This document shows, piece by piece, positions 1-5,278 of a stretch of 5,278 nucleotides of DNA. The DNA is from Comamonadaceae bacterium UBA2237 (GTDB taxonomy: Bacteria; Pseudomonadota; Gammaproteobacteria; Burkholderiales; Burkholderiaceae_C), in contig DDYJ01000110.1 of assembly GCA_002347905.1 (NCBI GenBank), positions 1-5,278 on the forward strand. Direction: 5' to 3'. Below the pieces are notes generated by a model. The model was not told the origin of the DNA. It did not search any database and saw only the letters and a list, made by a program, of their open reading frames with translations. Position numbers and translations under genes: made by a program. How positions within the stretch are numbered: the stretch's first letter is position 1; every line of letters begins with the position of its first letter.

Positions 1-296
1 GGGTTTCCCTTTTTACGACAGACAAAGCTGGCGCCACTTTGGTTAAGTCGTTCACGCTCAACCATGACGGGCGTAACCCAGATGGCCCTCTTTATGACAA
101 CGAAAGTCTGCAAAAAGGTACGTACCGCTTGGTTTTTGACGTCAAAGGGTATTTCGCTGCCAAGGGTATTGCTTTGCCCGAGCCCAATTTTCTGGACCAA
201 GTGAGTCTGGACTTTGGCGTAGCGCATACCGATCAGCACTACCACGTGCCACTATTAGTAAGTCCTTGGAGTTACTCTACCTATAGAGGTTCCTAA
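1..296 (+). CDS. uraH: 5-hydroxyisourate hydrolase (transthyretin-like), 5' end outside the window
   Basis: Hydrolyses 5-hydroxyisourate, the unstable product of urate oxidation, to OHCU (2-oxo-4-hydroxy-4-carboxy-5-ureidoimidazoline), a cytosolic step toward allantoin. The reading frame is open from base 3 to the TAA at 294-296, giving 97 visible residues with no start codon of its own; about 15-25 N-terminal residues, including the family's first catalytic His, lie upstream. Visible family marks are the DGR segment (Arg codon at 72-74, matching the catalytic Arg), the GTYRLVFDVKGYF strand, the HYHVPLLVSPWSYSTY segment with its catalytic His, and the C-terminal tetrapeptide YRGS that defines the HIU hydrolase branch against true transthyretins. 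A TTG or GTG at 39-44 could be misread as a start, but the homologous frame continues further upstream. A terminator follows closely, so uraH probably ends its own transcript. Identity is near certain from the C-terminus. Confidence 0.95.
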   Translation, partial: VSLFTTDKAGATLVKSFTLNHDGRNPDGPLYDNESLQKGTYRLVFDVKGYFAAKGIALPEPNFLDQVSLDFGVAHTDQHYHVPLLVSPWSYSTYRGS

Positions 297-309
297 GTCG
301 AGGCCACTC

Positions 310-334
310 AAGGCCTGATATGGCCTTAGTTTTT
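310..334 (+). terminator. Rho-independent terminator after uraH
   Basis: AAGGCC (310-315) pairs perfectly with GGCCTT (322-327) across a 6-nt loop (TGATAT). After AG comes a run of five T (330-334). The hairpin starts 13 bp after the uraH stop. Six strong pairs followed by a T tract make this a convincing intrinsic terminator. It would separate the uraH transcript from the xdh operon, implying that xdhA needs its own promoter in the following 90 bp. Confidence 0.8.
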
Positions 335-359
335 GTATACGCAGGTGCATACTTTGCAT
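335..359. promoter_or_regulatory. Candidate operator elements upstream of xdhA
   Basis: GTATAC (335-340) is a perfect 6-bp palindrome. GTAT (335-338) also forms an inverted repeat with ATAC (349-352) over 10 bp, and TGCAT occurs twice as a direct repeat nine bases apart (346-350 and 355-359). GTATAC cores occur in operators of FadR-type GntR regulators, and spaced dyads occur in LysR-type sites; both families are known to control purine genes. No regulator gene is visible here, so the assignment is inference from symmetry and position, 60-90 bp before the xdhA start. Confidence 0.3.
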
Positions 360-379
360 CAAAAGCTCGCGCTTATCCC

Positions 380-385
380 TAGAAT
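380..385 (+). promoter_or_regulatory. Possible -10 box of the xdh operon promoter
   Basis: TAGAAT matches the sigma-70 consensus TATAAT at five of six positions and lies 36 bp before the xdhA ATG, within an AT-rich patch (380-399). No good -35 box sits 16-18 bp upstream; the nearest TTG-type hexamer (TTGCAT, 354-359) is 20 bp away and matches only weakly. A poor -35 would fit an activator-dependent promoter. This is a weak call. Confidence 0.25.
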
Positions 386-421
386 ATCTAATCTTATTTC
401 CCCTAGCCACGCCCCCTCTAT

Positions 422-1897
422 ATGACCCAAGCCACCAACACCGTGCGCTTTGTGCTCGACGGACAGATCGTTGAAGCCCAAGGTAAGCGCCGTACCACCA
501 CTGTTTTGGACTATCTGCGCGAACAACTTCAGCGCACTGGAACCAAGGAGGGTTGCGCAGAGGGTGACTGTGGTGCGTGTGTGGTGATGGTGGGAGAGCT
601 CAATTCGGCAGGTACGGGCGTGGACTATGTAGCGACCAATTCCTGTATCCAACTGCTCCCATCGCTCGACGGCAAGTCTGTCAAAACGGTTGAGAGTTTG
701 AAAAAAGCCGATGGAACACTCCACCCCGTGCAAGAAGAAATGGTCAAGTGCCACGGATCGCAGTGCGGATTTTGTACCCCTGGCATCGTGATGAGTTTGG
801 TCAATATGGTTCAAACCAATGCACAACCGTCGCGCCTCGAAATAACCGATGCCTTAAGCGGCAATTTGTGCCGCTGTACAGGTTACGCCCCCATCATCGA
901 TGCCGCTGCTAAAGCCTGCGAGAAAAAAGCCGCTTTGAAAATCGACGACAGCTCCGACATCGCTCTGCTCAAAGAAATCAAACGTCCTAGCACGCCGACC
1001 ATGAGTTTGGACGGTGAAATCATCGTCCAGCCCGTTGTCCGCACTAAGAAGGGCAACGAGTTTGTCTCCCCCAGTACCTTGGCCGAAGTGGCTGACTATT
1101 TGGTCAAACACCCCACAACCACATTGCTGGCTGGAAGTACCGAAATTGGATTGCAGGTCAACAAACAGTTTTCTAGGCCCGATCACATCATGTATTTGGG
1201 TAACGTCAAAGAGTTGCGACAAGTCGATGAGACTGACAAAGCTTGGCGCATAGGTGCTGCCGTCTCACTGACCCAAGTTGAAACCTTAGTCGCCAAAGCC
1301 TACCCAGACTTTGCCGAGGTCTTGCGACGTTTTGGCTCACCGCCCATCCGTTCCACCGCCACGCTTGCCGGCAACATTGCCAACGGCTCACCGATCGGTG
1401 ACACCATGCCTTGCTTGATGGCACTTGGTGCAAGCTTGGTCTTGCGTCGCGGCGACAAGAGCCGCCGCGTGTCCCTTGACAACTTCTACACAGGCATGAA
1501 GAAAAATGTGCTCGAAGCGGGTGAATTTATCGAGGCGATTGAATTGCCCAAGCCTGTTTCTGGGCAGGTGTTCCGTGCGCACAAAATCAGTAAGCGGTTC
1601 GAGCAAGATATCTCAGCTACGTGTGCTGCCATCACTTACTCGCTCAAATCGGGCAAGCTGAGTGGTGTGAAGTTGGCCTACAACGGCCTGGCACCATCGC
1701 CTTGCAGAGCGCCTAAGTTAGAGGCGGTGTTAGAAGGCAAGGCGCCTAGCGACGTGAAAGCTGCAGATCTTGATGCGGCAATTACTGCAAGCTTCACTGC
1801 ACGAGACGGATTGCGGGCCACATGGGTCTACCGCGCATTAGTGGCCAGAAACTTGGTACTCGAATTTATTGAAGAACACACTTCGGAGGTGGCATAA
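422..1897 (+). CDS. xdhA: Xanthine dehydrogenase small subunit (2Fe-2S and FAD domains)
   Basis: Electron-transfer subunit of cytosolic xanthine dehydrogenase: it takes electrons from the molybdenum site of XdhB through two 2Fe-2S clusters to FAD, and normally on to NAD+. The 491-residue length is normal. Residues 5-85 are the plant-type ferredoxin fold with Cys45, 50, 53 and 75. Residues 90-165 are the second cluster domain, with Gln114 before Cys115 and Cys118, then Cys150 and Cys152 (NLCRCTGY). Residues 210-385 are the FAD domain, with LLAGSTEIG (235-243) and the TLAGNIANGSPIGDTMP segment (314-330). The rest is the FAD-associated C-terminal domain ending YRALVARNLVLEF. All eight cluster cysteines are present. 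The ATG at 422 is the only usable start after the in-frame TAG at 404-406, but its upstream sequence is pyrimidine-rich with no Shine-Dalgarno motif. The stop abuts the xdhB ATG, so the two are cotranscribed. Confidence 0.97.
   Translation: MTQATNTVRFVLDGQIVEAQGKRRTTTVLDYLREQLQRTGTKEGCAEGDCGACVVMVGELNSAGTGVDYVATNSCIQLLPSLDGKSVKTVESLKKADGTLHPVQEEMVKCHGSQCGFCTPGIVMSLVNMVQTNAQPSRLEITDALSGNLCRCTGYAPIIDAAAKACEKKAALKIDDSSDIALLKEIKRPSTPTMSLDGEIIVQPVVRTKKGNEFVSPSTLAEVADYLVKHPTTTLLAGSTEIGLQVNKQFSRPDHIMYLGNVKELRQVDETDKAWRIGAAVSLTQVETLVAKAYPDFAEVLRRFGSPPIRSTATLAGNIANGSPIGDTMPCLMALGASLVLRRGDKSRRVSLDNFYTGMKKNVLEAGEFIEAIELPKPVSGQVFRAHKISKRFEQDISATCAAITYSLKSGKLSGVKLAYNGLAPSPCRAPKLEAVLEGKAPSDVKAADLDAAITASFTARDGLRATWVYRALVARNLVLEFIEEHTSEVA
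1885..1890 (+). promoter_or_regulatory. Strong ribosome binding site for xdhB inside xdhA
   Basis: GGAGGT lies 7 nt before the ATG at 1898 and is a near-perfect match to the 16S rRNA anti-Shine-Dalgarno sequence. It is embedded in the last codons of xdhA. With the xdhA TAA directly abutting the xdhB ATG, this supports the xdhB start and suggests coupled, balanced production of the two subunits. Confidence 0.85.
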
Positions 1898-4261
1898 ATG
1901 AACGCTCCTACCAACCTGAAAAATCTTTTGCCCGCCACCAACGTGCAGCAGGGCAAAGAGTTGGTGCACGAATCTGCACATTTGCATGTGACGGGTACTG
2001 CCACTTATACCGATGACATTCCTGAATTGGCGGGCACTCTTTACGCTGCGTTGATTTTGTCGCCTGTGGCGCATGGTGAGTTGATTGGCGAAGGCATTGA
2101 CCGGGACGCCATTCTGAAAGAGCACGGCGTGGTGGCGGTCTACACCGCCAAAGACATTCCCGGCGAAAACAACTGTGGTCCCATCATTCACGACGACCCA
2201 TTCTTAGCAGACGGCAAAGTGGAATTCATTGGACAAGCCGTGGCGGTGGTGGTTGCGCGTGACATGCTCTATGCGCGAGAAGCCGCCCACAAAGCCAAGG
2301 TGTTGGTCAAAGAGTTAACGCCTGTATTGACGATTGAAGAAGCGATGGCGGCTAGTAGCTTCATCATGCCGCCTAAAGGCATTACCCGCGGCGATGCGGC
2401 TGGCGCTATTGCCAAGGCTCCGCACAAAATCAAAGGTACAACCCGAACAGGCCAGCAAGAGCAGTTCTATTTAGAGGGGCAGATTACCTATGCGGTGCCC
2501 AAGGAAGACGGACAGCTCACTTTGTATGTGTCTACCCAGCACCCTGACGGTAACCAACGCGAAGCAGCCCATGCATTGAATTTGCATACCAACGATGTGG
2601 AAGTTATCTGCCGACGTATGGGCGGGGGATTTGGCGGCAAAGAGGGAAACGCCAGCATCTTTAGCCAAAGCGCAGCCTTGGCAGCTTTCAAATTGCAAAA
2701 GCCGGTCAAGTTGCGTGTGAACCGCGACGATGACATGACCATCACCGGTAAGCGCCACGATTTTCGAATTGATTACGAAGTAGGGTTTGACGACAACGGC
2801 CGCATCTTGGGCGCAGACATCACCCTCATGTCGCGTTGCGGTTACAGCACCGACTATTCAGGCCCCGTCAATGACCGCGCTTGTTTGCACATCGATAACA
2901 CGTACCACATCCCCGCTTTGAAGTTGGTCAGCCACCGCTGTAAAACCAATACGCAAAGCGCTACTGCTTTCCGAGGTTTTGGTGGACCGCAAGGCATGTT
3001 TGGTATCGAAACCGTGATGGATGAGATTGCCGCCACTTTGGGCAAAGACGCCTTGGAAGTTCGCAAGACCAATCTCTACCAAGACCCCGCAATCAGCGGA
3101 ACTCCCGACACCATGACCACCCAATACAACCAGTTGATCGAAGACTGGGTGGGTGACAAAGTGATTGCCCAGGTCGAGAAAGAGTCTCAATACGCTGGGC
3201 GTCGCAAAGCTGTGCAAGCCTTTAACGCCAAAAACAAAACCCGTAAACGCGGTTTGGCTTTGGTGCCTTTGAAGTTTGGTATCAGTTTTACCGCTACGCA
3301 TTTGAACCAAGGCGGTGCTTTGCTGGTGGTCTATATGGACGGCTCGGTCAGTTGCAACCATGGCGGAACCGAGATGGGCCAGGGCCTCAACACCAAGATG
3401 GCGCAGGTCTGCGCTGACGGCTTGGGCATTAGCGTGGACAAAGTGCGCATCACCGCGACTGACTCGCAGAAAGTTCCGAACGCATCCGCCACTTCTGCCT
3501 CAAGTGGTGCAGACATCAACGGCGCCGCCATCATGAATGCAACAGCACAAATGCGTGAGCGTTTAAAGCCTGTTGCCGCTCGTATGTTGGGTTGTTCTGA
3601 AGCGGATATTACGTTTGCCAACAGCGAAGCGCATGGCGGTGGTAAGTCGGTGAAATGGGAAGACGTGACCAAGCAAGCGTGGTTAGACCGCGTAGGTTTG
3701 AGCGTCACTGGTTTTTACATGACGCCTGAAATCAAATACGACTTCACCACCCTGAATGGACGTGCCTTTTACTACTACTGCTATGGTGCTGCCGTGAGTG
3801 AAGTAGAAATCAACTCGCGCACTGGTGAGTGGTGGCTCAAGGCCGTCGACATCGTGCATGACGTGGGCAAGAGCATCAACCCTGCGTTAGACAAAGGCCA
3901 AATCGAAGGCGCATTTGTACAAGGCATGGGATGGCTCACCATGGAAGAATGTATTTGGGACAAGAAGGGCAAGTTGCTCACGCATGGCCCGAGCACTTAC
4001 AAAATCCCAGTGGCTGGAGATATTCCAGAGCATTTCAAAGTGACTCTGTTTGATGGCTACAACTTGAAGCCCACACCTTTCAATAGCAAAGCGACCGGTG
4101 AGCCACCTTTGATGTTGGGCTTGTCTACCTTCTTTGCTTTGAGGGACGCTGTTGCCGCCAGTGCTGAGCACAAAGCAGTGGTGCATCTTGATGCGCCTGC
4201 TACGCCTGAGCGTATCTTGATGGCTTGTGAGAAAGTGAAAGCGCAAGTCGCACTGGCTTAA
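1898..4261 (+). CDS. xdhB: Xanthine dehydrogenase large subunit (molybdopterin-binding, catalytic)
   Basis: Catalytic subunit that hydroxylates hypoxanthine and xanthine to urate at the molybdenum cofactor; it pairs with XdhA in the cytosol. The 787-residue length is normal. The N-terminal hammerhead domain spans about 25-145, with ATYTDDIPELAGTLY and IGQAVAVVVARD; the two cofactor-binding domains follow. Active-site residues placed by motif against bovine and Rhodobacter enzymes: Gln214 in VSTQ (bovine Gln767), Glu249 ending GGGFGGKE (Glu802), Arg327 in NDRACLH (Arg880), Phe361 in AFRGFGGPQ (Phe914), Phe464 in FGISFT (Phe1009) and the base Glu735 in TGEPP (Glu1261). The 78-residue Glu-Arg and 34-residue Arg-Phe spacings match bovine. 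Glu249 and Arg327 together indicate a true xanthine dehydrogenase rather than an aldehyde or CO dehydrogenase. One oddity is Ser533, where most homologues have Ala (bovine Ala1078). Translation is probably coupled to xdhA. Confidence 0.97.
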   Translation: MNAPTNLKNLLPATNVQQGKELVHESAHLHVTGTATYTDDIPELAGTLYAALILSPVAHGELIGEGIDRDAILKEHGVVAVYTAKDIPGENNCGPIIHDDPFLADGKVEFIGQAVAVVVARDMLYAREAAHKAKVLVKELTPVLTIEEAMAASSFIMPPKGITRGDAAGAIAKAPHKIKGTTRTGQQEQFYLEGQITYAVPKEDGQLTLYVSTQHPDGNQREAAHALNLHTNDVEVICRRMGGGFGGKEGNASIFSQSAALAAFKLQKPVKLRVNRDDDMTITGKRHDFRIDYEVGFDDNGRILGADITLMSRCGYSTDYSGPVNDRACLHIDNTYHIPALKLVSHRCKTNTQSATAFRGFGGPQGMFGIETVMDEIAATLGKDALEVRKTNLYQDPAISGTPDTMTTQYNQLIEDWVGDKVIAQVEKESQYAGRRKAVQAFNAKNKTRKRGLALVPLKFGISFTATHLNQGGALLVVYMDGSVSCNHGGTEMGQGLNTKMAQVCADGLGISVDKVRITATDSQKVPNASATSASSGADINGAAIMNATAQMRERLKPVAARMLGCSEADITFANSEAHGGGKSVKWEDVTKQAWLDRVGLSVTGFYMTPEIKYDFTTLNGRAFYYYCYGAAVSEVEINSRTGEWWLKAVDIVHDVGKSINPALDKGQIEGAFVQGMGWLTMEECIWDKKGKLLTHGPSTYKIPVAGDIPEHFKVTLFDGYNLKPTPFNSKATGEPPLMLGLSTFFALRDAVAASAEHKAVVHLDAPATPERILMACEKVKAQVALA

Positions 4262-4283
4262 GCGCCTTGGCGCTTTGCTTTTT
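4260..4283 (+). terminator. Terminator-like hairpin at the xdhB stop, ahead of xdhC
   Basis: AAGCGC (4260-4265) pairs with GCGCTT (4270-4275) across a CTTG tetraloop, whose outer C and G can also pair. After TGC comes a run of five T (4279-4283). The stem begins inside the xdhB TAA. This looks like a Rho-independent terminator with a short stem, but xdhC and the probable puuD lie downstream on the same strand within 40-900 bp. It may therefore act as a partial terminator or as a 3' end stabiliser that lowers xdhC expression relative to xdhAB. I see no clear promoter in the remaining gap up to 4312. Confidence 0.55.
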
Positions 4284-4312
4284 CGATCTCTCTCGCTTCG
4301 CTCTACATTCGC

Positions 4313-5125
4313 GTGCCCCGTTACACCGCCGAGTTATGGAAGCAACTCCAGCATGCCTCTGGCGTGTTGGTCACAGTCGTTAGTGTGGAAGGCTCTGGCC
4401 CGCGTGAAGTAGGCGCTTGGATGGCGGTGTTTCCGCATAGTTTGGTCAACACTATTGGTGGCGGACATTTGGAATTTCAAGCCATTGCAGAAGCCAGAAG
4501 TTTGATAGGGTCTAGCCGACAAGAAGGCACGCTTGTAAACCGATACGCATTGGGCCCAGCCTTGGGGCAATGCTGTGGCGGTGTCGTGCATTTGAAGTTT
4601 GAGCACATCGCCCAGACAGATATGCCGCTGCTACAGCAACGATTGCCAAGTCACGCCAAACCAGTGGCTTTGTTTGGGGGAGGGCATGTAGGACATGCCT
4701 TGGTCAATGTCTTGAGTACGCTGCCTTTTGAGGTGCAATGGATAGACAGCAGGAATGAAATATTTCCTTCTGAATTACCCGCTAATGTGGTGAGCGACTA
4801 CTCAGATCCCGTGCACGCTGCAGTAGATGGTCTACCAAGCGGTGCTTGCGTGTTAATCATGAGTTTTAGCCATGCGGAAGATTTAGATGTGGTGGCAGCT
4901 TGTCTCAAGCGGCAACGCTTGCAGGGCGATTTGAAATTTGTGGGGTTGATCGGTAGCAAAACCAAATGGGCGACTTTTCAACACCGCTTAGAGGCCAAAG
5001 GGTTTAGTGCGCAAGAGCTAGCTTTCATCACTTGTCCGATTGGCGTGGAAGGCATAACAGGCAAAGAACCTGAAGTTATTGCAGTGGCTGTCGCTGCACA
5101 ACTCTTGCAACTAGATCAAAAATAA
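4313..5125 (+). CDS. xdhC: Xanthine dehydrogenase accessory protein XdhC (molybdenum cofactor maturation)
   Basis: XdhC-family proteins bind molybdenum cofactor, promote its sulfuration with a cysteine desulfurase, and insert it into XdhB; they are not part of the mature enzyme. The 270-residue product has the N-terminal XdhC/CoxI domain with VTVVSVEGSGPREVG (20-34), TIGGGHLE (47-54) and LGQCCGG (84-90, Cys87 and Cys88). A Rossmann-like C-terminal domain follows, with ALFGGGHVGHAL (119-130), GLIGSKTKWATF (211-222) and CPIGVEGITGKEPEVIAVAV (241-260). The start is GTG: no in-frame ATG, GTG or TTG occurs between the xdhB stop and 4313, and the ATG at 4336 is out of frame. The start fits the family's N-terminal length, but no Shine-Dalgarno motif precedes it. 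The frame is open and in phase with xdhB back to the xdhB TAA. The segment MSFSHAEDLD (183-192) has Phe185 where I would expect His in many homologues (THSHALD-like); this does not change the call. Confidence 0.94.
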   Translation: MPRYTAELWKQLQHASGVLVTVVSVEGSGPREVGAWMAVFPHSLVNTIGGGHLEFQAIAEARSLIGSSRQEGTLVNRYALGPALGQCCGGVVHLKFEHIAQTDMPLLQQRLPSHAKPVALFGGGHVGHALVNVLSTLPFEVQWIDSRNEIFPSELPANVVSDYSDPVHAAVDGLPSGACVLIMSFSHAEDLDVVAACLKRQRLQGDLKFVGLIGSKTKWATFQHRLEAKGFSAQELAFITCPIGVEGITGKEPEVIAVAVAAQLLQLDQK

Positions 5126-5156
5126 TTGAACAGAATTTAAAGGCATTAAAACGAAT

Positions 5157-5278
5157 ATGGATGCATATTTTTTAGATTGGGCGAACCTGCTGTTGCGTTG
5201 GGTGCATGTGATCACGGCAATTGCTTGGATTGGCTCTTCGTTTTATTTTGTCTTTTTAGATAACAACCTTATTCGACC
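5157..5278 (+). CDS. puuD: Membrane urate hydroxylase PuuD type, 3' end outside the window
   Basis: Only the first 40 codons plus two bases are present. The peptide starts MDAYFLDWANLLLRWVHVI and continues with TAIAWIGSSFYFVFLDNNLI. One transmembrane helix is clear at about residues 10-34, with His17 in the RWVHVITAIAWIG stretch. I recognise this as the N-terminus of PuuD, the integral-membrane urate hydroxylase whose C-terminal part is a cytochrome c domain and which oxidises urate to 5-hydroxyisourate in place of soluble uricase. The context agrees: it follows xdhABC, which make urate, and uraH, which uses its product, is nearby. The ATG lies 31 bp after xdhC with a weak AAAGG (5139-5143) 13 nt upstream and no convincing promoter, so cotranscription with xdhC is likely. 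The heme domain cannot be checked here, and a related membrane protein lacking it remains possible. Confidence 0.82.
   Translation, partial: MDAYFLDWANLLLRWVHVITAIAWIGSSFYFVFLDNNLIR

Noticed and set aside
39..296. Reading uraH as a complete 85-residue gene starting at TTG 39
   Set aside because: The frame is open to the window edge and the residues before 39 fit the uraH family, so this is a truncated view of a longer gene and not a short protein.
359..826. A 155-codon minus-strand open frame opposite xdhA, plus many other antisense and alternate-frame ORFs across xdhA, xdhB and xdhC
   Set aside because: They lie wholly or mostly opposite or within well-supported coding sequences, their products show no recognisable motifs, and they are explained by codon bias of the real genes.
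1898..4261. A carbon monoxide or aldehyde dehydrogenase large subunit instead of XdhB
   Set aside because: Glu249 and Arg327 and the GGGFGGKE, AFRGFGGPQ and FGISFT motifs are those of xanthine dehydrogenase, and the gene order xdhA-xdhB-xdhC with uraH agrees.
4284..4312. The pyrimidine-rich stretch with repeated TCTC and CGCTTCGCTC before xdhC as a repeat or regulatory element
   Set aside because: It is short and low in complexity, with only tiny internal symmetry, and no second copy elsewhere in the window was noticed.
5126..5156. A promoter for puuD in the 31-bp gap, with TTGAAC (5126-5131) as a -35 box
   Set aside because: No acceptable -10 hexamer occurs at 16-18 bp spacing before the ATG; AT-richness alone is not enough.
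1..5278. Mobile elements, CRISPR repeats, tRNA or other structured RNA genes
   Set aside because: Coding sequence fills almost all of the window; the gaps are 125, 51 and 31 bp and contain nothing of these kinds that I can see.

Overview
The window is a compact, one-directional (+ strand) piece of a purine-catabolism gene cluster. Base composition is moderate (roughly half G+C by eye). The bacterial split xdhA/xdhB/xdhC arrangement, next to uraH and a membrane-type urate hydroxylase (puuD), suggests a betaproteobacterium, most likely Burkholderiales/Comamonadaceae. That assignment is inference from gene style and order; no taxonomic marker is present.

Layout: (1) The window opens inside uraH (5-hydroxyisourate hydrolase), whose intact C-terminus ends at 296. 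(2) A 125-bp gap (297-421) holds a good Rho-independent terminator just after uraH, then an AT-richer stretch with palindromic and direct-repeat elements that is probably the promoter/operator of the xdh operon. (3) xdhA (422-1897) encodes the 2Fe-2S/FAD subunit of xanthine dehydrogenase. (4) xdhB (1898-4261) encodes the molybdenum-cofactor catalytic subunit. It starts directly after the xdhA stop, behind a strong Shine-Dalgarno sequence inside the xdhA 3' end. (5) A 51-bp gap carries a terminator-like hairpin overlapping the xdhB stop. (6) xdhC (4313-5125, GTG start) encodes the cofactor insertion/maturation factor. (7) After 31 bp a membrane protein begins (5157, running off the end) whose first 40 residues match the N-terminus of PuuD-type urate hydroxylase.

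Together: XdhA and XdhB oxidise hypoxanthine and xanthine to urate; XdhC prepares and delivers the sulfurated molybdenum cofactor to XdhB; PuuD would oxidise urate to 5-hydroxyisourate; UraH hydrolyses that to OHCU on the way to allantoin. All key residues I could check are present, and no gene inside the window is broken.

I see no mobile element, CRISPR array, tRNA or rRNA, and no evidence of an undescribed system. What merits a second look is regulatory: a terminator-like hairpin between xdhB and xdhC, weak initiation signals for xdhA and xdhC, and possible operator elements upstream of xdhA.
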